Shown here piece by piece: positions 1 to 14,694 of a DNA stretch of 64,000 nucleotides (position 1 is its first letter; each line of letters opens with the position of its first letter). The stretch is from Cucumis sativus. Lineage: Eukaryota > Streptophyta > Magnoliopsida > Cucurbitales > Cucurbitaceae. The translations under genes were made by a program, and so were the position numbers. Under the pieces are notes generated by a model, which ran no database searches, was not told where the DNA came from, and was given only the letters and a program-made list of their open reading frames with translations. The DNA lies in NCBI RefSeq assembly GCF_000004075.3, contig NC_026658.2:1984001-2048000 (forward strand), given 5' to 3'.

Positions 1-3000
1 TTGATCTTGCTCGCAACATTCGGGAGCGTCATAACAAACCTCTTAAAGCGCCTTTGAGGTTTGTAGATGCATATATTTTTGCTTCTTGCTGATTTTATTG
101 TAGCATTTTCCATGCTCATATCTAATTCTGTAATCTCATCAGAGAAATGATAGTGGTTCATCCAGATAAAGATTTTCTTGATGACATAGCCGGGAAGTTA
201 AGAGAGGTATCTATATCCTGAAAGCTAATATCATATTTACTTGAGGCATGTCTTAGGGTTGGGAACTCCTTTTGATTTCCAATCATTATGATGTTTTGGG
301 AGTTTCACACGATGCACTTGGAATGTCTATTGTCTCATTCTATCATAAATATTGGGGCTATTCTATTGAGCCTTTTGTCTTGGGTTTTCTTGGTACTTTA
401 ATGCTTAATATTATCTATTTATCTTTCCGTTAGTTTAATTTCTTACTTCTTGATCTTTTCCTAATTGTGCTGCAGTACGTTCTTGAGGAATTAAATATAA
501 GATCTCTTATCCCATGCAATGATACATTGAAGTATGCATCCCTTCGTGCTGAGCCGGATTTTAGGTATAAAAAACTTCCACTTGAAAGAATCTTCTTCTC
601 TTTGTCCAGATGTTTTGATATGATTGTTCTCTTCTAGTATGTTGGGAAAGCGTCTTGGAAAAGCTATGGGAGTCGTGGCAAAGGAAGTCAAAGCAATGTC
701 ACAGGAAGATATCTTGGCTTTTGAGAAAGTGGGAGAAGTTACAATTGCTACTCATTGCTTAAAATTATCTGAAATAAAGGTATCTGCTTTCACTTTGAAG
801 GCAGCAATTCTGTCTGTTCTTGATAGAATGTACTGTTTGATCCTGAATTGAATGATATGTCTGTTCATGAGGTTGAATCATAGGTGAATTTGTATGTATG
901 TGCCTTTGAGGGTAGATATAATTTTACTATTTTTTAAGAGCTTTTTTGTTAACTCTTTACCCTTAAGGGTAAGAAAGGCCTCCTGTCCTATTCTATATGG
1001 GCCATCTATGTTTCTCAAGGAAAACTTTGGTTTCTCTTAACTGAGATTCTTGGAAGTGGTTCACACATCTCGTTACGTATCTGCTTCTGATCATATTATT
1101 GCGGAAGAAAATTTCAAGTTGTGAACCAAATTATGAAAGTTGATGTTTTAGGCCTCTAGGAATCTTGCTGATGGTGAACCTTTTCTTTCTCGTGCTATCT
1201 TGGGAGAATTGAGGTGTCAGGTGTTGTGGTGTAGTTGGTTATCATTTTGGTCTGTGATGTGCAGGGAGGGCCATATTTTTCAACCGTTGGTAGTTTTTCT
1301 TTTGAAGAACTAATTAAGGCATACAAATTTCTAACTTCCCCCAAAATCCACTGTTGCCTTCAGGTTGTCCGTGATTTCAAGCGTCCTGATGGTATGACGG
1401 ACAAGGAAATTGATGCTGCTGGTGATGGTGAGAAAATTTAACAAATCAATGTTATTCAACTCTTCAAGGGTCTTAAATCTCACTCTTTGCTTGTGCTTCA
1501 TTTTAGGTGATGTACTAGTGATTTTGGATTTACGACCAGATGAATCTCTATTTGAGGCTGGTGTCGCTCGTGAGGTATCTTGCATTTTCCATGCTTCATC
1601 TCTATATATGATATACGATAATCATGAATACTCTGTACCATGTTAACTTGTTTAAAGTTGGTTGTAATAGTTGCATTGTATCCGTGGTCAAAGTCCCTGT
1701 GAATTGTCATTGCTTACTTGTTTATCCATTTCAGATTGTTAATAGAATCCAGAAGTTGAGGAAGAAAGCTGCCCTTGAACCTACAGATACAGTAGAGGTG
1801 TATTTTCGATCACAGGATGAGGATACATCAGTAGCGCAGAGAGTTTTACAAGCACAGGTCTGTAGCAAGCTACCTATTTTGGAACTACCATATCATCCTC
1901 ATCTCATAACTAACTGAAATTTGATCTATTGGATAGGAACTATACATAAGTGAAGCAATCGGTTCCCCTCTGCTGCCGTCTACTGTGTTACCTTCATATG
2001 CAGTAAGTTGCATCCCATAATATATGTTATGTTGCCTGTTTTATTGAATTGTAATACAAACACTAGGACTTTGTTCATTTTATTTGTTTGAAATTATCAT
2101 TTCTTTCAATATATGATATGCTGTATACACTTTCTTGAAAGAAAAAACTTAAATTTTTACAACAACGTTGTTCATTTTTCAGTAGCTCGTGGATGCATTG
2201 AGTGTCCCACTGAGTTATCTTCTGTTTGAATCTTGTTATTACTTTTTTGTTCTCCATCTTAGAGTGCTTAGCTTAAACATGAATGAAAGGGATGGTGCTG
2301 TCTTGCTCATACAGTATGTTTTGCATATCCATCATGTTGATATGAGCTTCCGGTGTTATAAAATTTGTAGGTCACGCTTGCTGAAGAAAGTTTCCATAAC
2401 GTAGCTGGGATTTCATTTTCTATTATCTTGGCCAGACCGGCACCTGTGTTTAATTCAGACGCTATAACGGCTTTATATGAAGGTATATGCACTATTTCTT
2501 GCACACACACTCCCTCGTTCTTGTACTCTCTTTCTCATGCTTGGTGAGCACAATTTTAGGTAATGAGAAATTTGCCCGATCACTTGAAGTTTACTTATTA
2601 TCAAGAGATCTCTCCAACTTGAAGTCTGAGTTCTCCAATGGAAATGGCAAGGTTTGTATTCTTCTCCATCTTGTGTTATAAAGGAATCTTTACGTTAAAT
2701 ACAATTGCTGTTCAATGAAACTATACGGGAAATGACAATATAAGAAAACTGCATCTCTTCAATCAACCAAAAATTGAAACTCCTAGAATTAGGATTAAAT
2801 ACTATTTTGGTTCCTATACTTTTCGCTTTAGTTTATTATAATTTCTTTACCTTGAAAATATTTGTTTTGGTTTCGCTTTAGTTCATTATGATCTCTTTAC
2901 TTTGAACATATTTATTTTGGAGGTTGTACTATGAAAATATTTTGTCATTCGTTCTCATTTATAAGAAACTAAAAATCACCTTTAAAAAGTTACAATCAAA

Positions 3001-3631
3001 TTGAACTTGTAAGTTTAGGTACAAGAAATGAACTAAAACCAAGAGTTCATTATTCAAAATAATATTTAAACTCCTAAAATTTAGTTAAAAGTTTGAAGTA
3101 AAAGATCTAATTTGTCCGTTAAAATAGTCTTGTGCAAATTTGCAAGTGATTTTGAAACGGTTAGAATCACTTTTGTTATGTTCAAAACACTATGAAAACG
3201 CTTCTAATTACACAAAAGCAATTCAATATTCAACTTTACCTTTGTAAATGCAATTTTCATATCATCCAAATGATTTTGAATTATTCAACAAGGTTTTGGA
3301 GTGACTTTGTCAATTTTAAAATCACTTCCAAATGTGCCCTTAATCTTCCTCGAGATCATGCATGTTATTTCTCCTAATTTATGCCTTTCTTTTCAATATA
3401 CAAAATATTTATTAGTTTCTTTTACCAGGAAAAAAATGATAGAAAATTTTCTTTCTATCTGTGTTCATGAAAATTTGGAATATGAAAAAAGGATAAAACA
3501 GTTGACATTGGTTCTGTGTGAAACAGATTAGGGTTGATTTCATCGACGGGCAGCCGAGCGTGGAGGTGGTGTTGGCCGAGCATGTTTTCTTAACGGCAGG
3601 CGACCAATATTTGAAGGCTAATTCTTCTTAG
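1..3631 (+). CDS. Isoleucine--tRNA ligase, cytoplasmic (C-terminal part)
   Basis: Charges tRNA-Ile with isoleucine in cytosolic translation. The window holds only the 3' part, about 326 residues of an enzyme usually near 1,170-1,200. Exons read from splice signals and frame: 1-58, 143-206, 476-564, 638-779, 1364-1427, 1507-1574, 1735-1857, 1937-2002, 2371-2482, 2560-2651, 3527-3631, with a TAG stop. All junctions are GT-AG and the frame stays open. The product carries the region after the catalytic core: a segment with MLGKRLGKAMGVVAKEVKAM, then VVRDFKRPDGM, then the alpha-helical stretch REIVNRIQKLRKKAALEPTD typical of eukaryotic IleRS C-terminal domains. The catalytic HIGH and KMSKS motifs lie upstream, outside the window. 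The last intron is long (2652-3526) and AT-rich. No damage seen. The family call is from recognition, not a search. Confidence 0.9.
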
Positions 3632-6577
3632 AATTCATTTTTGTATATCTCTGCATATTATTACCTTTTTTCTTTCAAACACTTTGTATTTTTTTCTCTT
3701 CATTTTTCATTTATATTTTTCTTTCATATGGGATAGAATTAAATCCCCCAACTTAACAGAGTAGATGCCTACCAAAGTTTAGGGCGCACAGTTTTGTATC
3801 AAAATCTCAAGGATTATATACTCATTTTTTAAAATTTGAGTGATTCTGATTTTAATGAAACCAGTTCTTATATAGTTTTCTTACAATATAGTTTTATTAT
3901 TATCCCCAATTATCATTTAGTTGACATAATGATTTGGTTAATGAAACCAATTCTTATATAGTTTTCTTACAATATGATGATGAACTTTCACTTTAACCTG
4001 TGGATTTAATTGATATTATACCAATCCAATTCATTTTGATTAAAGTTGCAATATTACTTCAAGTGTATTCTTAAAAGGTTAAAGAAAGTGTGATGAAAAA
4101 GACATGATTGTTATTTCTTATCATGGATACCATGGCTTGTTTTGTTGTTTGTAGGGTTTAGGGTTTAGGAACTCCTAGATTCATCTAATTTCAACTTTTT
4201 TTCTTTTTTCTTTTTCCCTAGAGCAGTTCAAATTCATTCAACCAGATTTGTGGGAGAACTTCCATAGATGAAATAAACTGAAATGTCATCTTCTTTGCAA
4301 AGGAAGTTGACTAAGAAAGAAGAATCGGCAAGATCGGGGTAAACACCACTGAGCCTAGTGTAATATTCCAGTTTGATATTTATAGACAAAATCAGAGTTA
4401 GATGTGTAATGTAAATGAGTTGATGTATAATGTAACTGAGTTGTAGAATTAACCAAGTTTCATTTGACGTCTCAACGATCATTGTACTAAAAATAGATTT
4501 GTGGTTCACTAATAGTGTTAGCTACATCCACGGTTCACTAATAGTGTTAGCTACATCCACGAACAAGGGGAGATAACAATATTACTTGAGAATGTTCTCT
4601 AAAGCGCACATATAAACCCAAGGTTATGTGAATATAAAATGATGTTACTAGTGAGACCCCTTTACTAAGTTATTCCTAATATTCACATGACAAATTCAAG
4701 ACATTTCAACAGAGTCAGTACTCGACAAAATCATAATTTGTCATCACACATTTGGATATGTTACTTGGATTCAGCACTATCCGACAGTATACGTGTGATT
4801 TTTTTCTCACAAGACCACAATTTGTCATGACACACTTGTATCCTTGACAAAACCACAATTTTTCATCACACATTTGTGAATTTCAAATGATTAAATATAT
4901 GAATATGACAAAAATTGATTTTACTCCCAAAACATATCCTTACTCTCATGATACAAACCTCTAGTCCTTACTGCATCAGGTATAAGGTTGCTTATTAAAT
5001 TTGAAGTGTGCAAACTATATCTTCATATTCCAAGATTGTTTTTGTTTCATCCTATATATATAACTTCCTTAAAAGAGTTCATTTGATCATATAGAAAAAT
5101 TATTTCCTGAGTTGGATCGAATATTCATCGCATACCATATCTGTACATTGCAATTGTCTGTCAAAATTGTATCATCACACATACCATATCTTAACAAATT
5201 TGTCTGTCATCTTATAGCCCTTCTATACAATCATGATATACAATTTCTACTTTTTTAAATGAAAGGCGTAGGGATGTCAATTACACTGTTTCAACCTCTT
5301 GAATAATTTAAAACCTGTTTGGATTCACTTGAGAAAATACTGTCTATAAAAATATAATACACATTTCTGTTACTATAATTTATTTGAATGTATTCCAAAT
5401 GCACCTTTTATCTTCCATAGGCATCGTGGCGAGTATCACAGTCTTCAAAGGTTTCACACACTTCAAAGGAAACAACATGTACTTAAATTCTCATCTTCGA
5501 CACACTCTTTAAGAAAAAGCTTTAATGAATGTATAAATCCTCAACACCTCTTTCCAACTCAAAACAAAAATAAGATAAGTTCCAAACCCTTTTAGAAGAG
5601 ATCGAGAGGAGCTTTTAATGTTCGAATTTAATACACTACGGTCATAAAGATGATGAAGATAATATCAATCCTTTCTGATACTCCTAAAGTTCGGTCAAAT
5701 TAGAATTTTCATCTAGACGACACGTTTTTAGGTGCAATTCCTAAGTCCTACCGATGTTTATGTAGCCTACACACAATTATCTAATTATCACAAACATTTA
5801 TTTCTAGTTTTTTTCAAAAAAATTAAGTCTGTCTCGTGATTGTTAAAGATTTGTAGAAGATCTAGTAAGTAGAAATCAGCCATACTGACATTTGGACATA
5901 AAACAGAATCTGATTTTCGTTAAGTTTATTTTGAGGAGGAAGAATGTGAGCAGGCCAACACCAAGAAAACCATGATACACACTGATACAGTGTTGGCCAT
6001 ATACACTATGTTTAAATCAAATGGGGAGATTAAGATTTGAGAGTGAAAATTGACTAACTTTCTCTCCTTAGAGTTATATAAGGATGTATTTATAAAAATT
6101 AATGACATTTGTTATCTTTCGTACAGTTTTAGAGTGACAATAAGATAACTCTTTACTTCTTTGGACGAAACGTCTCGTACCATTTTATTAAGGCGAAGCT
6201 GAGAAGAGAACATTGGCTTAGGTCCAAGGCCCAAGCCAACCCCTCTTTTAGGCTTGTTTTGGTCGTATTGCTTTTGTTCTTGTTTTATGTTTATTATAGA
6301 ATGCGATTCAAAATCATTCATCACAATAGTCCTAATAGTCCTATTCACTTTTGTGTTAATTTATAGTTTGTCGTTGAATCTCTTATTTTTTATATAAAGT
6401 CACTAACCGATTCAAATATTTAAATTGGTTTGTGAAGATAAATTTAATATTATATATATCTATAAAAATAGGGAAAGGTGAAACAGATGGCTATATAAGT
6501 AATGCATGCTTGACAGTTTTAAAATCACTGAAACAAATGCATGCAAAGGCTTTTCTTTAATTAGTTAGTACTTAACA
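3632..6577. other. Intergenic, AT-rich; short direct repeats only
   Basis: Begins with the probable 3' UTR of the tRNA ligase. No open frame here looks like a real gene; those at 4234-4509, 5926-6108 and 6112-6348 (all minus) have low-complexity content and no recognisable domain. Two 36-base near-identical copies lie at 3854-3889 and 3940-3975, and a motif around 'caatttgtcatcacacatttg' recurs three times at about 4735-4880, suggesting a worn small repeat. The last 100 bases are the probable promoter of the GDSL gene. Confidence 0.6.
4503..4560. repeat. 29-bp perfect tandem duplication
   Basis: Two adjacent identical 29-base units at 4503-4531 and 4532-4560, starting ggttcactaatag. No coding context; a recent local slippage product. 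Confidence 0.85.
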
Positions 6578-8099
6578 ATGGTGGTTGGGAGTAGTACTGT
6601 ATCAATTTTCTTCTCTTCTACCTTACTTCTTCTTCTTTTGGCTGTATTTCCATTTGGTTCAAATTCTGAGGATCTAAAAGCTTGTAAGTTGGATTCCATA
6701 TTTCAGTTTGGTGATTCCTTAGCTGACACTGGAAATCTAATTAGAGAGAACCCTTCAACTCCTTTCTCTCATCTTCCTTATGGCCAAACTTTCTTCAACA
6801 AACCCACTGGAAGATGTTCTAATGGTCTACTTATGGTTGATTATTTTGGTATTTGTAGCTTCTTTCCATCTCCTTTCTTTTCAATTTCAAGCTTCATTTA
6901 TGATTACAGCTGGACCAAATGTCCGTCTCTTTGGTTTAAGTACTCTTAATTAAACAATTAGTTCTTTTTCATTGTAGCTTTGGCAGCTGGACTTCCTTTG
7001 GTGAATCCCTACCTACAAAAGAAGGCATCTTTCGTTCATGGAGTGAATTTTGCAGTGGCTGGTTCTACCGCTTTGCCTTTAGACGTTCTTGCTCAAAACA
7101 ACATCACATCTCCTGTTACCAACACTTCTCTTTCTAAACAACTTGATTGGATGCATTCATATCTCAATACTATTTGTTCTAACAAAAGAGGTTAATTTAT
7201 CTTACACAATTTTTTCAATCTCTCAAAACTACTTTTCATTATATATATATCAATTTCCTTAATTAATTAATTTGTGCAGATGATTGTACTACGAAGTTAA
7301 AGCATGCACTATTTTTTATGGGGGAGATTGGAGGAAATGATTATAACTATGCTCTATTTGAAGGAAAGACTGTTGCTGAAGTAAAAAACATGGTACCTCG
7401 AGTTGTACAAACAATAATGGATGCAACTAAAGTATGTGAATCTAAACTATTTACATGTTATATTAAATTTAAGTTAAACTTTTAATTAGATTATGATCTC
7501 TACTGTATGTGTAGAGGGTAATTGATTATGGAGCTACTCGAGTTATTATTCCTGGACACTTTTCAATGGGATGTCTACCAATCTACCTCACTGGCTTTCA
7601 AACCAATGATTCAACTGCATACGACAAGTTTCACTGTTTAAAGGATTTCAACGGTTTAGCAAGTTATCATAACAAAAAGTTAAAGCAAGCTATAAAGTTG
7701 TTGAGAAAAGAGAATCCAAATGTGATAATTGCATATGGTGATTATTATAATGCGTTGTTTTGGGTTTTTCAACATGCTTCTTTGCTGGGTATGCTTCTTT
7801 ACTTGTTATTGTTGTTGTTGTTGTTCTATATTTGTATAATTTTTTTTGTATATCTAACTTTTGTTGTTTAATTTGTAGGATTTGATGAAACATTTCTACA
7901 AAAGTCTTGTTGTGGAACGGGAGGTGATTACAACTTTAATGTCATGCAAATATGTGGACTTCCGAGAGTACCTGTTTGTTCTAATCCTGATAAACATATT
8001 AGTTGGGATGGAATTCATTTAACACAAAAGACTTATCAAATCATGGCACATCGGCTCATGCGTGATATATCGCCAAAGTTTCGTTGCGGAAGTAACTGA
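6578..8099 (+). CDS. GDSL esterase/lipase, secreted
   Basis: A secreted serine hydrolase of the plant GDSL (SGNH) family; substrate unknown. Exons 6578-6848, 6978-7190, 7280-7431, 7515-7788, 7879-8099 give 376 residues, in the usual 350-390 range, and the five-exon layout is typical. An N-terminal signal peptide (about residues 1-30, leucine-rich core) is followed by block I FGDSLADTGN with nucleophile Ser47, block II GVNFAVAGSTAL, block III GEIGGNDYN with Asn181 of the oxyanion hole, and block V SWDGIHLT with Asp347 and His350 completing the triad. The ATG at 6578 opens the frame and begins the signal peptide. All catalytic residues are present, so it is probably active. It stands alone between the tRNA ligase and dead reductase copies. 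Confidence 0.93.
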
Positions 8100-9393
8100 A
8101 TTAGTTTAGTTTAAAGCTCTCAAATCAAGAAAAGCTCAAAGTTGAAGGTTTAATCTCTCCGTAGCTGTAGTTTTTTCTCTAATATATCTTGATTAGTCTT
8201 GTCAGTTAAAATTAGATATCGTAGTAAATTTAGTTTTACCTATCAACTTAAAATTTTGAGTTAATTGATGATTTGTAAAAACAATATCAAAACAAATGGT
8301 CCAAGAGATAAATATTGGTTCTGTATTCAATCTAATCTCATGCGTAAATACTTTATTCATCTACCTTTAACAAAGAGTTGAGCTTTTAGATCTGTTTGAG
8401 CTCAATTACTTTAGATAGTTTTTTTTTTAAAAAAATTTGCATTCCTTTAGGAGCAATTACCTATAAAATAATATATCTTAATAGAATACCAATAATGATT
8501 GTAAACTAATACCAATAATGATTGTGAACTAATATTGTGTTATGATTTGTTTTAAAAAATAGTAAAAAGAATTAAAATATTTATTAATATAGTAAAATAT
8601 GTGTAAGTAGTCTACCAACAAAATTTTATTATATTTAAAAATATTTTCAACAATTTTTTATTAAAATATTTTCTTATAAAATGAGGTGAAGTGTGAGACC
8701 AACCATTGAATTGATCATAAAATACAAACCCTTTCTCTCATCCCTGTAAGCGAAGAAAAGAAAAATATAACATACAAAAATTTGAATTGATGTGTTATGG
8801 AATTAAATTGTTGAATCAAGGAAATAGTGGTTAATATGCCCAAGGAACAAGTGGCAATCATTTCACATCTCATCATCCCTTTATTCATACCTCACTCACA
8901 CCAATACAAACAAATTCAATCCTAAGTGGCTATTCAAATTTTGGACAAATTTTAATAAAACAATCTCTTCTTTTTTTCTTTTTAAAAAATTAGTATTCGA
9001 AATTTTACAAAATATTAAAATTAGACTCTTAATACTTATATGGAAGTGGAAGAGAAATTGAACCCTAGGTAAGAAAATGTTACCCTATAACTTTAACTAT
9101 ATATATCTAGTAATTAGATGGAGGATAAATATAGTTTAAGCTAATGGAATTATACTCATTTCAACTAAATAAGTTATATGAGTAAAATCTTACTGTCTAA
9201 TTGAATCACCATCAACTTTTTTTTTCCTTCTCTTAACATGAAATCATAATTGTAGTAACAACTAACTCGATGTTCCCAGGTGGTTAATAACTAGAGGTAG
9301 AATCACATTCTCATATATCTAACATAAATCAAGATGAAACATGCATTTTGTATAAAACCGGATCATGAAGCACAAAAGAAAAGAGGAAAATCA
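8100..9393. other. Intergenic, AT-rich
   Basis: 3' flank of the GDSL gene, then AT-rich DNA with no recognisable gene. A 23-base imperfect tandem pair lies at 8487-8532. Confidence 0.6.
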
Positions 9394-9690
9394 ATGGTGG
9401 AGATGGGCATAGTGAAGAGAGTGATGTTGGGAAGTGAAGGATGGGAAGTATCGGAGCAGGGGCTGGGGTTGCATGGGGATGTCGGCCTATTATACGGCCC
9501 ACCCCAAGCCGGAAGAAGGTATGATCGGTCTCATTCCAGGGAGCCGTGGGGTAAGGGCGTGACGTTGCTGGTGGGAAAAGCTTTGAAGAGCGAGCCTGGG
9601 GTAAGGGATAAGCACCATTTGGTGGACGGAAAGTTTGAGGCCAACGGCGATGATATCTACAGAAAGAACAAAGAATGGGATAATAATGAA
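9394..9690 (+). pseudogene. Aldo-keto reductase fragment (exon 1 remnant)
   Basis: Resembles the N-terminal exon of the intact reductase at 25122-27430. It begins VKRVMLGSEGWEVSEQGLG and continues in shifting frames through pieces like GMSAYY, P-K-P-E-E and VDGKFEANGD. An extra base near 9470 and further indels break the frame, and the piece corresponding to the catalytic Asp/Tyr region (FLDTSDIYG in the intact copy) is missing. The end, RKNKEW at about 9660-9680, no longer matches exon 1. No later exons follow in the next 2 kb. It is a dead, truncated host-gene copy, the most decayed of the three reductase loci here, all on the plus strand. Confidence 0.8.
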
Positions 9691-11718
9691 TGTTAGATAC
9701 CCAAAACTAGGCTGTGATGAAGTCGTGTACTGAAACCGTGATCTGATTAATTTTGTGTTCGCATGTACTACTGGTGCTTGTCAGACCAACTCCATCGTAA
9801 TTAGGGTCTGTCACAATAGAGGGTAAGAGATACAACAAAGTTTGAGTTTAGAGAATGTGATTGAAAGGCTTCCAAACTAAATCGAGTAACCATACGACCA
9901 ACTTGAAGAACTATGATCATAACATCTGGCTTAGTCCCTTGCAAGACAGAGCACAGGATATTCCCTTTGTTGCCTCCACATATATTTTGGTCTAAACCAT
10001 CACTACTTACTTTGTAGCAGTGATATGATGGAGAGAAGTGTTTTAAAATTGAAAAAAATGTAAGAGTTCTATTATTAATAAAAAGGAAGCAGTATTGGGC
10101 AGTTGATTTGCCGCCACCATATCAAGTCAAAGTTTTCTTTATTTTTCTTTTCTTCTTCCTTAAGGTGGCGTCGCCTCAGAATGGCAACACAAGTTTTTCT
10201 TTCTTTCTTTCTTTTCACTATATGTATTAAAGAACCGTTAACCATGCCCATCTTCTTCTCCTCCACAATATCTCATGCCATCTATTCATCTTTCATATTC
10301 TAATTCTCATCATTTGGTTAAAAAAAAGTACATACCGTTTACATATCTTAAGTTTGAATATTTTTCAAGGACATCAATTCAATGACAACTGAATTATCAA
10401 GCAATGCCTCAAAAACCACTCGCATGAGCTATGACCATGGACTCATGGAGTATGGTTCAATCAACACGTTCCTCAATGGAGACGTTGAAAATACTATACA
10501 AAGAAAACAAAACAAAACAAATGATCTTTTAAATAATTAAAATGATAAAACCCTAACTTGTAACTTTTAAGATAAAAAAAAATAGTAAACAAAAAATTAT
10601 ACAAATTATGGAGTTTGTGCTTAAGGGTAAGGAAGAAGAAACCAAGTTTAAGTTGAGTAGTGAGATAGCCAAAATAATCTAACGTCCACATTCCAATAAC
10701 CTTTAAGAAAAAGAGGGCAATTTTCAAAATTGGGGTGCTCTTTTGAGACCCTCTACTTCAATTTCTCCTTTTTCAAGTGAAAGAAAAAAAGATTCATAAA
10801 GCAAAAAAGAAAAAAAAAGGGTCAAAATTTGGAATTAAGAATATTGATTTAAGGAATTAATCGTTGTTAAGTGGGAATTATTGATTCATTTTCCCAAAAG
10901 TAAAACAAGTGGCAAAATCATTTCATATCTAATCAAAATAAAACTGAGGGCGGCTAGCCAATCGGTAATTAATTACACTCTTAAACTTTTAATTAGATTC
11001 TTAAATTTATTATAAATATAGTTAATTATTTTTTATAATTGAAAATGTGAAGTTTAATCTCTTTATTCATGACTTCACTATTTATTTTAATTTTGTTCGT
11101 TACTCTAAGAAAAAATAGGAAGTAAAAAAATTATTTTTTAGTAACTTTTTTTATTTACGGTAGACATTATAATGATGAGGTTTTTCAAAAAAAAATTACT
11201 AACAAACAAAATTGATTACAATTGATTTTTGTAAATATTTGATCAACTGTTCTATTTTTTTTTTGCTATTTTTCTTTCAATTATGTATATTATAGTTGAA
11301 AATACAAACTTTAACATTTTTAGTTGAGGATATACATTGTTTGTGTAATTGAACCGTGCTTATATTAATAATATATTTGAATAACTTAAGTCGTAATTTC
11401 AAGATTTTGATAGCTCAAAATTTTGATAGGGGATTTTGATTTCCTCCAATTTCTCAAAAATTTGAGAATTGATTGAATTTGTTTGTTGGTATATTTTGAA
11501 TTTTTTTTATAAAAGCAATTAGTTACGTTAAGTTTAATTAAAGTTATTTTTGTTTTAGGTATAACTTGATTACAAATTTACCACTAAAATATAAGATTTT
11601 AGATATGATTCGATAGCCATTTGGTTTTTAATTCAACAATTTGTATATTTCTTACTGAATGGTGAGGGAAAGTGTGTAGAAAAGGCCAATTCAAAACACA
11701 AATTTGGAGGCAAAGACA
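9691..11718. other. Intergenic, AT-rich
   Basis: No supportable gene. The open frames at 10075-10303 (both strands) lie in a pyrimidine-rich stretch and look like chance. About 10.9-11.7 kb is very AT-rich and ends as the upstream flank of the second dead reductase. Confidence 0.55.
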
Positions 11719-13141
<1,423 letters not shown>

Positions 13142-14628
13142 AACTAATACATAATAATATATGTTGATCAAATTTAACTTGCTTTCTTGAAATAAAAAGA
13201 TCAACATGTCTCGTTCTTGAGATTACAATTAAGTTAAATCAAGAGAGGAATCTAGCTCCCTTTTCCCTCTTCCATATGATATATGTTATAATTAAGGCTA
13301 CTAAGTATATTGTATGTGTGTTACGTTAATTATATATAATAAAGATTGAGAGTTATAAAACTTTGATCTCTCTCCAAACTTATAGTGTGTATCGTTTTCT
13401 TGTATTATATTTGTTTTATTTGTTGGTTCATCGTTCTTTTGCATTGGATGATGTTGCAGGTTTCTTGTCAACATTGGCATTTTTTCCTTTTGGGATGGAT
13501 CATTCCCTACGCCTTCTCCTAGTATCTTACACGATTGAATATCATTGTCTTAAACGACCCTCAACAATATCAATTAAAATGATCAATTTAAAAATTAACT
13601 TAAAGCAAACATTTGATAGTTTCAATTTAAAACCTCAAGTACCATGCATATAGGAATTAAGTTTCAAATAAACACTTTTGTTTAATTTTAGAACGTTCCA
13701 TTTATTCTCATAACTTTCTAGTTAACTCTATCCCAAAACAAACAATTAAATCAATTTACATCATTTTAAAAATAAATGGAAAAGAAATAATTATATTCTA
13801 TTTTAATATCTCAAACTTTTAAAATATAATCCTTCCTAAAATAGTTTTACTCTTACCCTTTTTCCATGGTCAACCTTATATAAATAATAACCCTTAAAAA
13901 AAATTTAAGTAATATAAATTTTTTTAAAAGAAAATTGAAAAAGTTAGAGTTATGAACCTAAAAATAATAATAATAAAATAATGACAATATTTTCATAGAA
14001 AGACGTACAAATGGTAAAACTATACAAATAATGCAAACTTAAAATTCACTAACTAAAATCACTTCATCCTATACCTTTTGTGTTATAATGGATAAATTAA
14101 TACTTGTGAGTTATTAACTCAACCAAATAAAAACAAATAAGTTACTTTTTCTTTCACTTAAAACCTTTTCTCATTTTTATTTTCCCTTTTAAAAAAACGT
14201 AAGTCACTTGAACAATAAATTCTAACTTTTTTTTCTTATAAATCTAAAATTTATTAACAATAAAATCTAACCTTTTTTTCTTATAAATCTAAAATTAATG
14301 TAGTTAAGATTTAAAACGAATTAACATAACCAAATCTCAATGTAATAAAGTTATAATAATACCATATATAATTGGAATGAGAATATAAAACATTAATTAT
14401 TGTACTATATATATAATCAATTGTTTTTAAAAATATTTTTTACTCGGATAATCGTTTTAAAAATGTTCATATTATTTTTTAAATAAAAAGTAAAAGAATA
14501 ACCGTTCAACCATTAAAAAATAAAAATTAATGACTAAATCTTAACTAAGCATCCTATAATCAAGAAAAATCTCTATAACCACACCCATTTTAAGGGGAAG
14601 AAGGTGATTATACAGTTGAGCAAAGGTC
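13142..14628. repeat. Flank, then upstream part of duplicated cassette
   Basis: 13142-13680 is the 3' flank of the dead reductase; the open frame at 13363-13653 has no recognisable content. From about 13680 the sequence matches the flanks upstream of the other cysteine proteases (about 20400-21300, and in reverse 54.1-54.95 kb and 59.7-60.5 kb). The homology marks the left edge of the inverted duplication. Confidence 0.7.
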
Positions 14629-14636
14629 TATATAAG
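14629..14636 (+). promoter_or_regulatory. TATA box of CP1
   Basis: TATATAAG about 59 bases before the ATG at 14695, inside a block conserved upstream of all four protease copies. Confidence 0.75.
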
Positions 14637-14694
14637 TTGCTTTAAACTTGCTTTGCCAACCATCAATTCATCCTATTATTCAAATCTTCCCACC

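Noticed and set aside
4234-4509. Minus-strand frame of 91 codons
   Set aside because: No domain, no start context or splice partners; AT-rich flank.
6112-6348. Minus-strand frame with GLGLGPKP
   Set aside because: Low complexity, no family; probably chance.
13363-13653. Frame of 96 codons after the dead reductase
   Set aside because: Hydrophobic low-complexity text within 3' flank; nothing recognisable and no partner in the paralogous flank.
14653-14694. Longer N-terminus of CP1 (and CP3 to 54029) starting MPTINSS
   Set aside because: The codon is TTG, not ATG. The first ATG is at 14695 (CP3: 53987), it has a good context, and it begins the signal peptide as in CP2.
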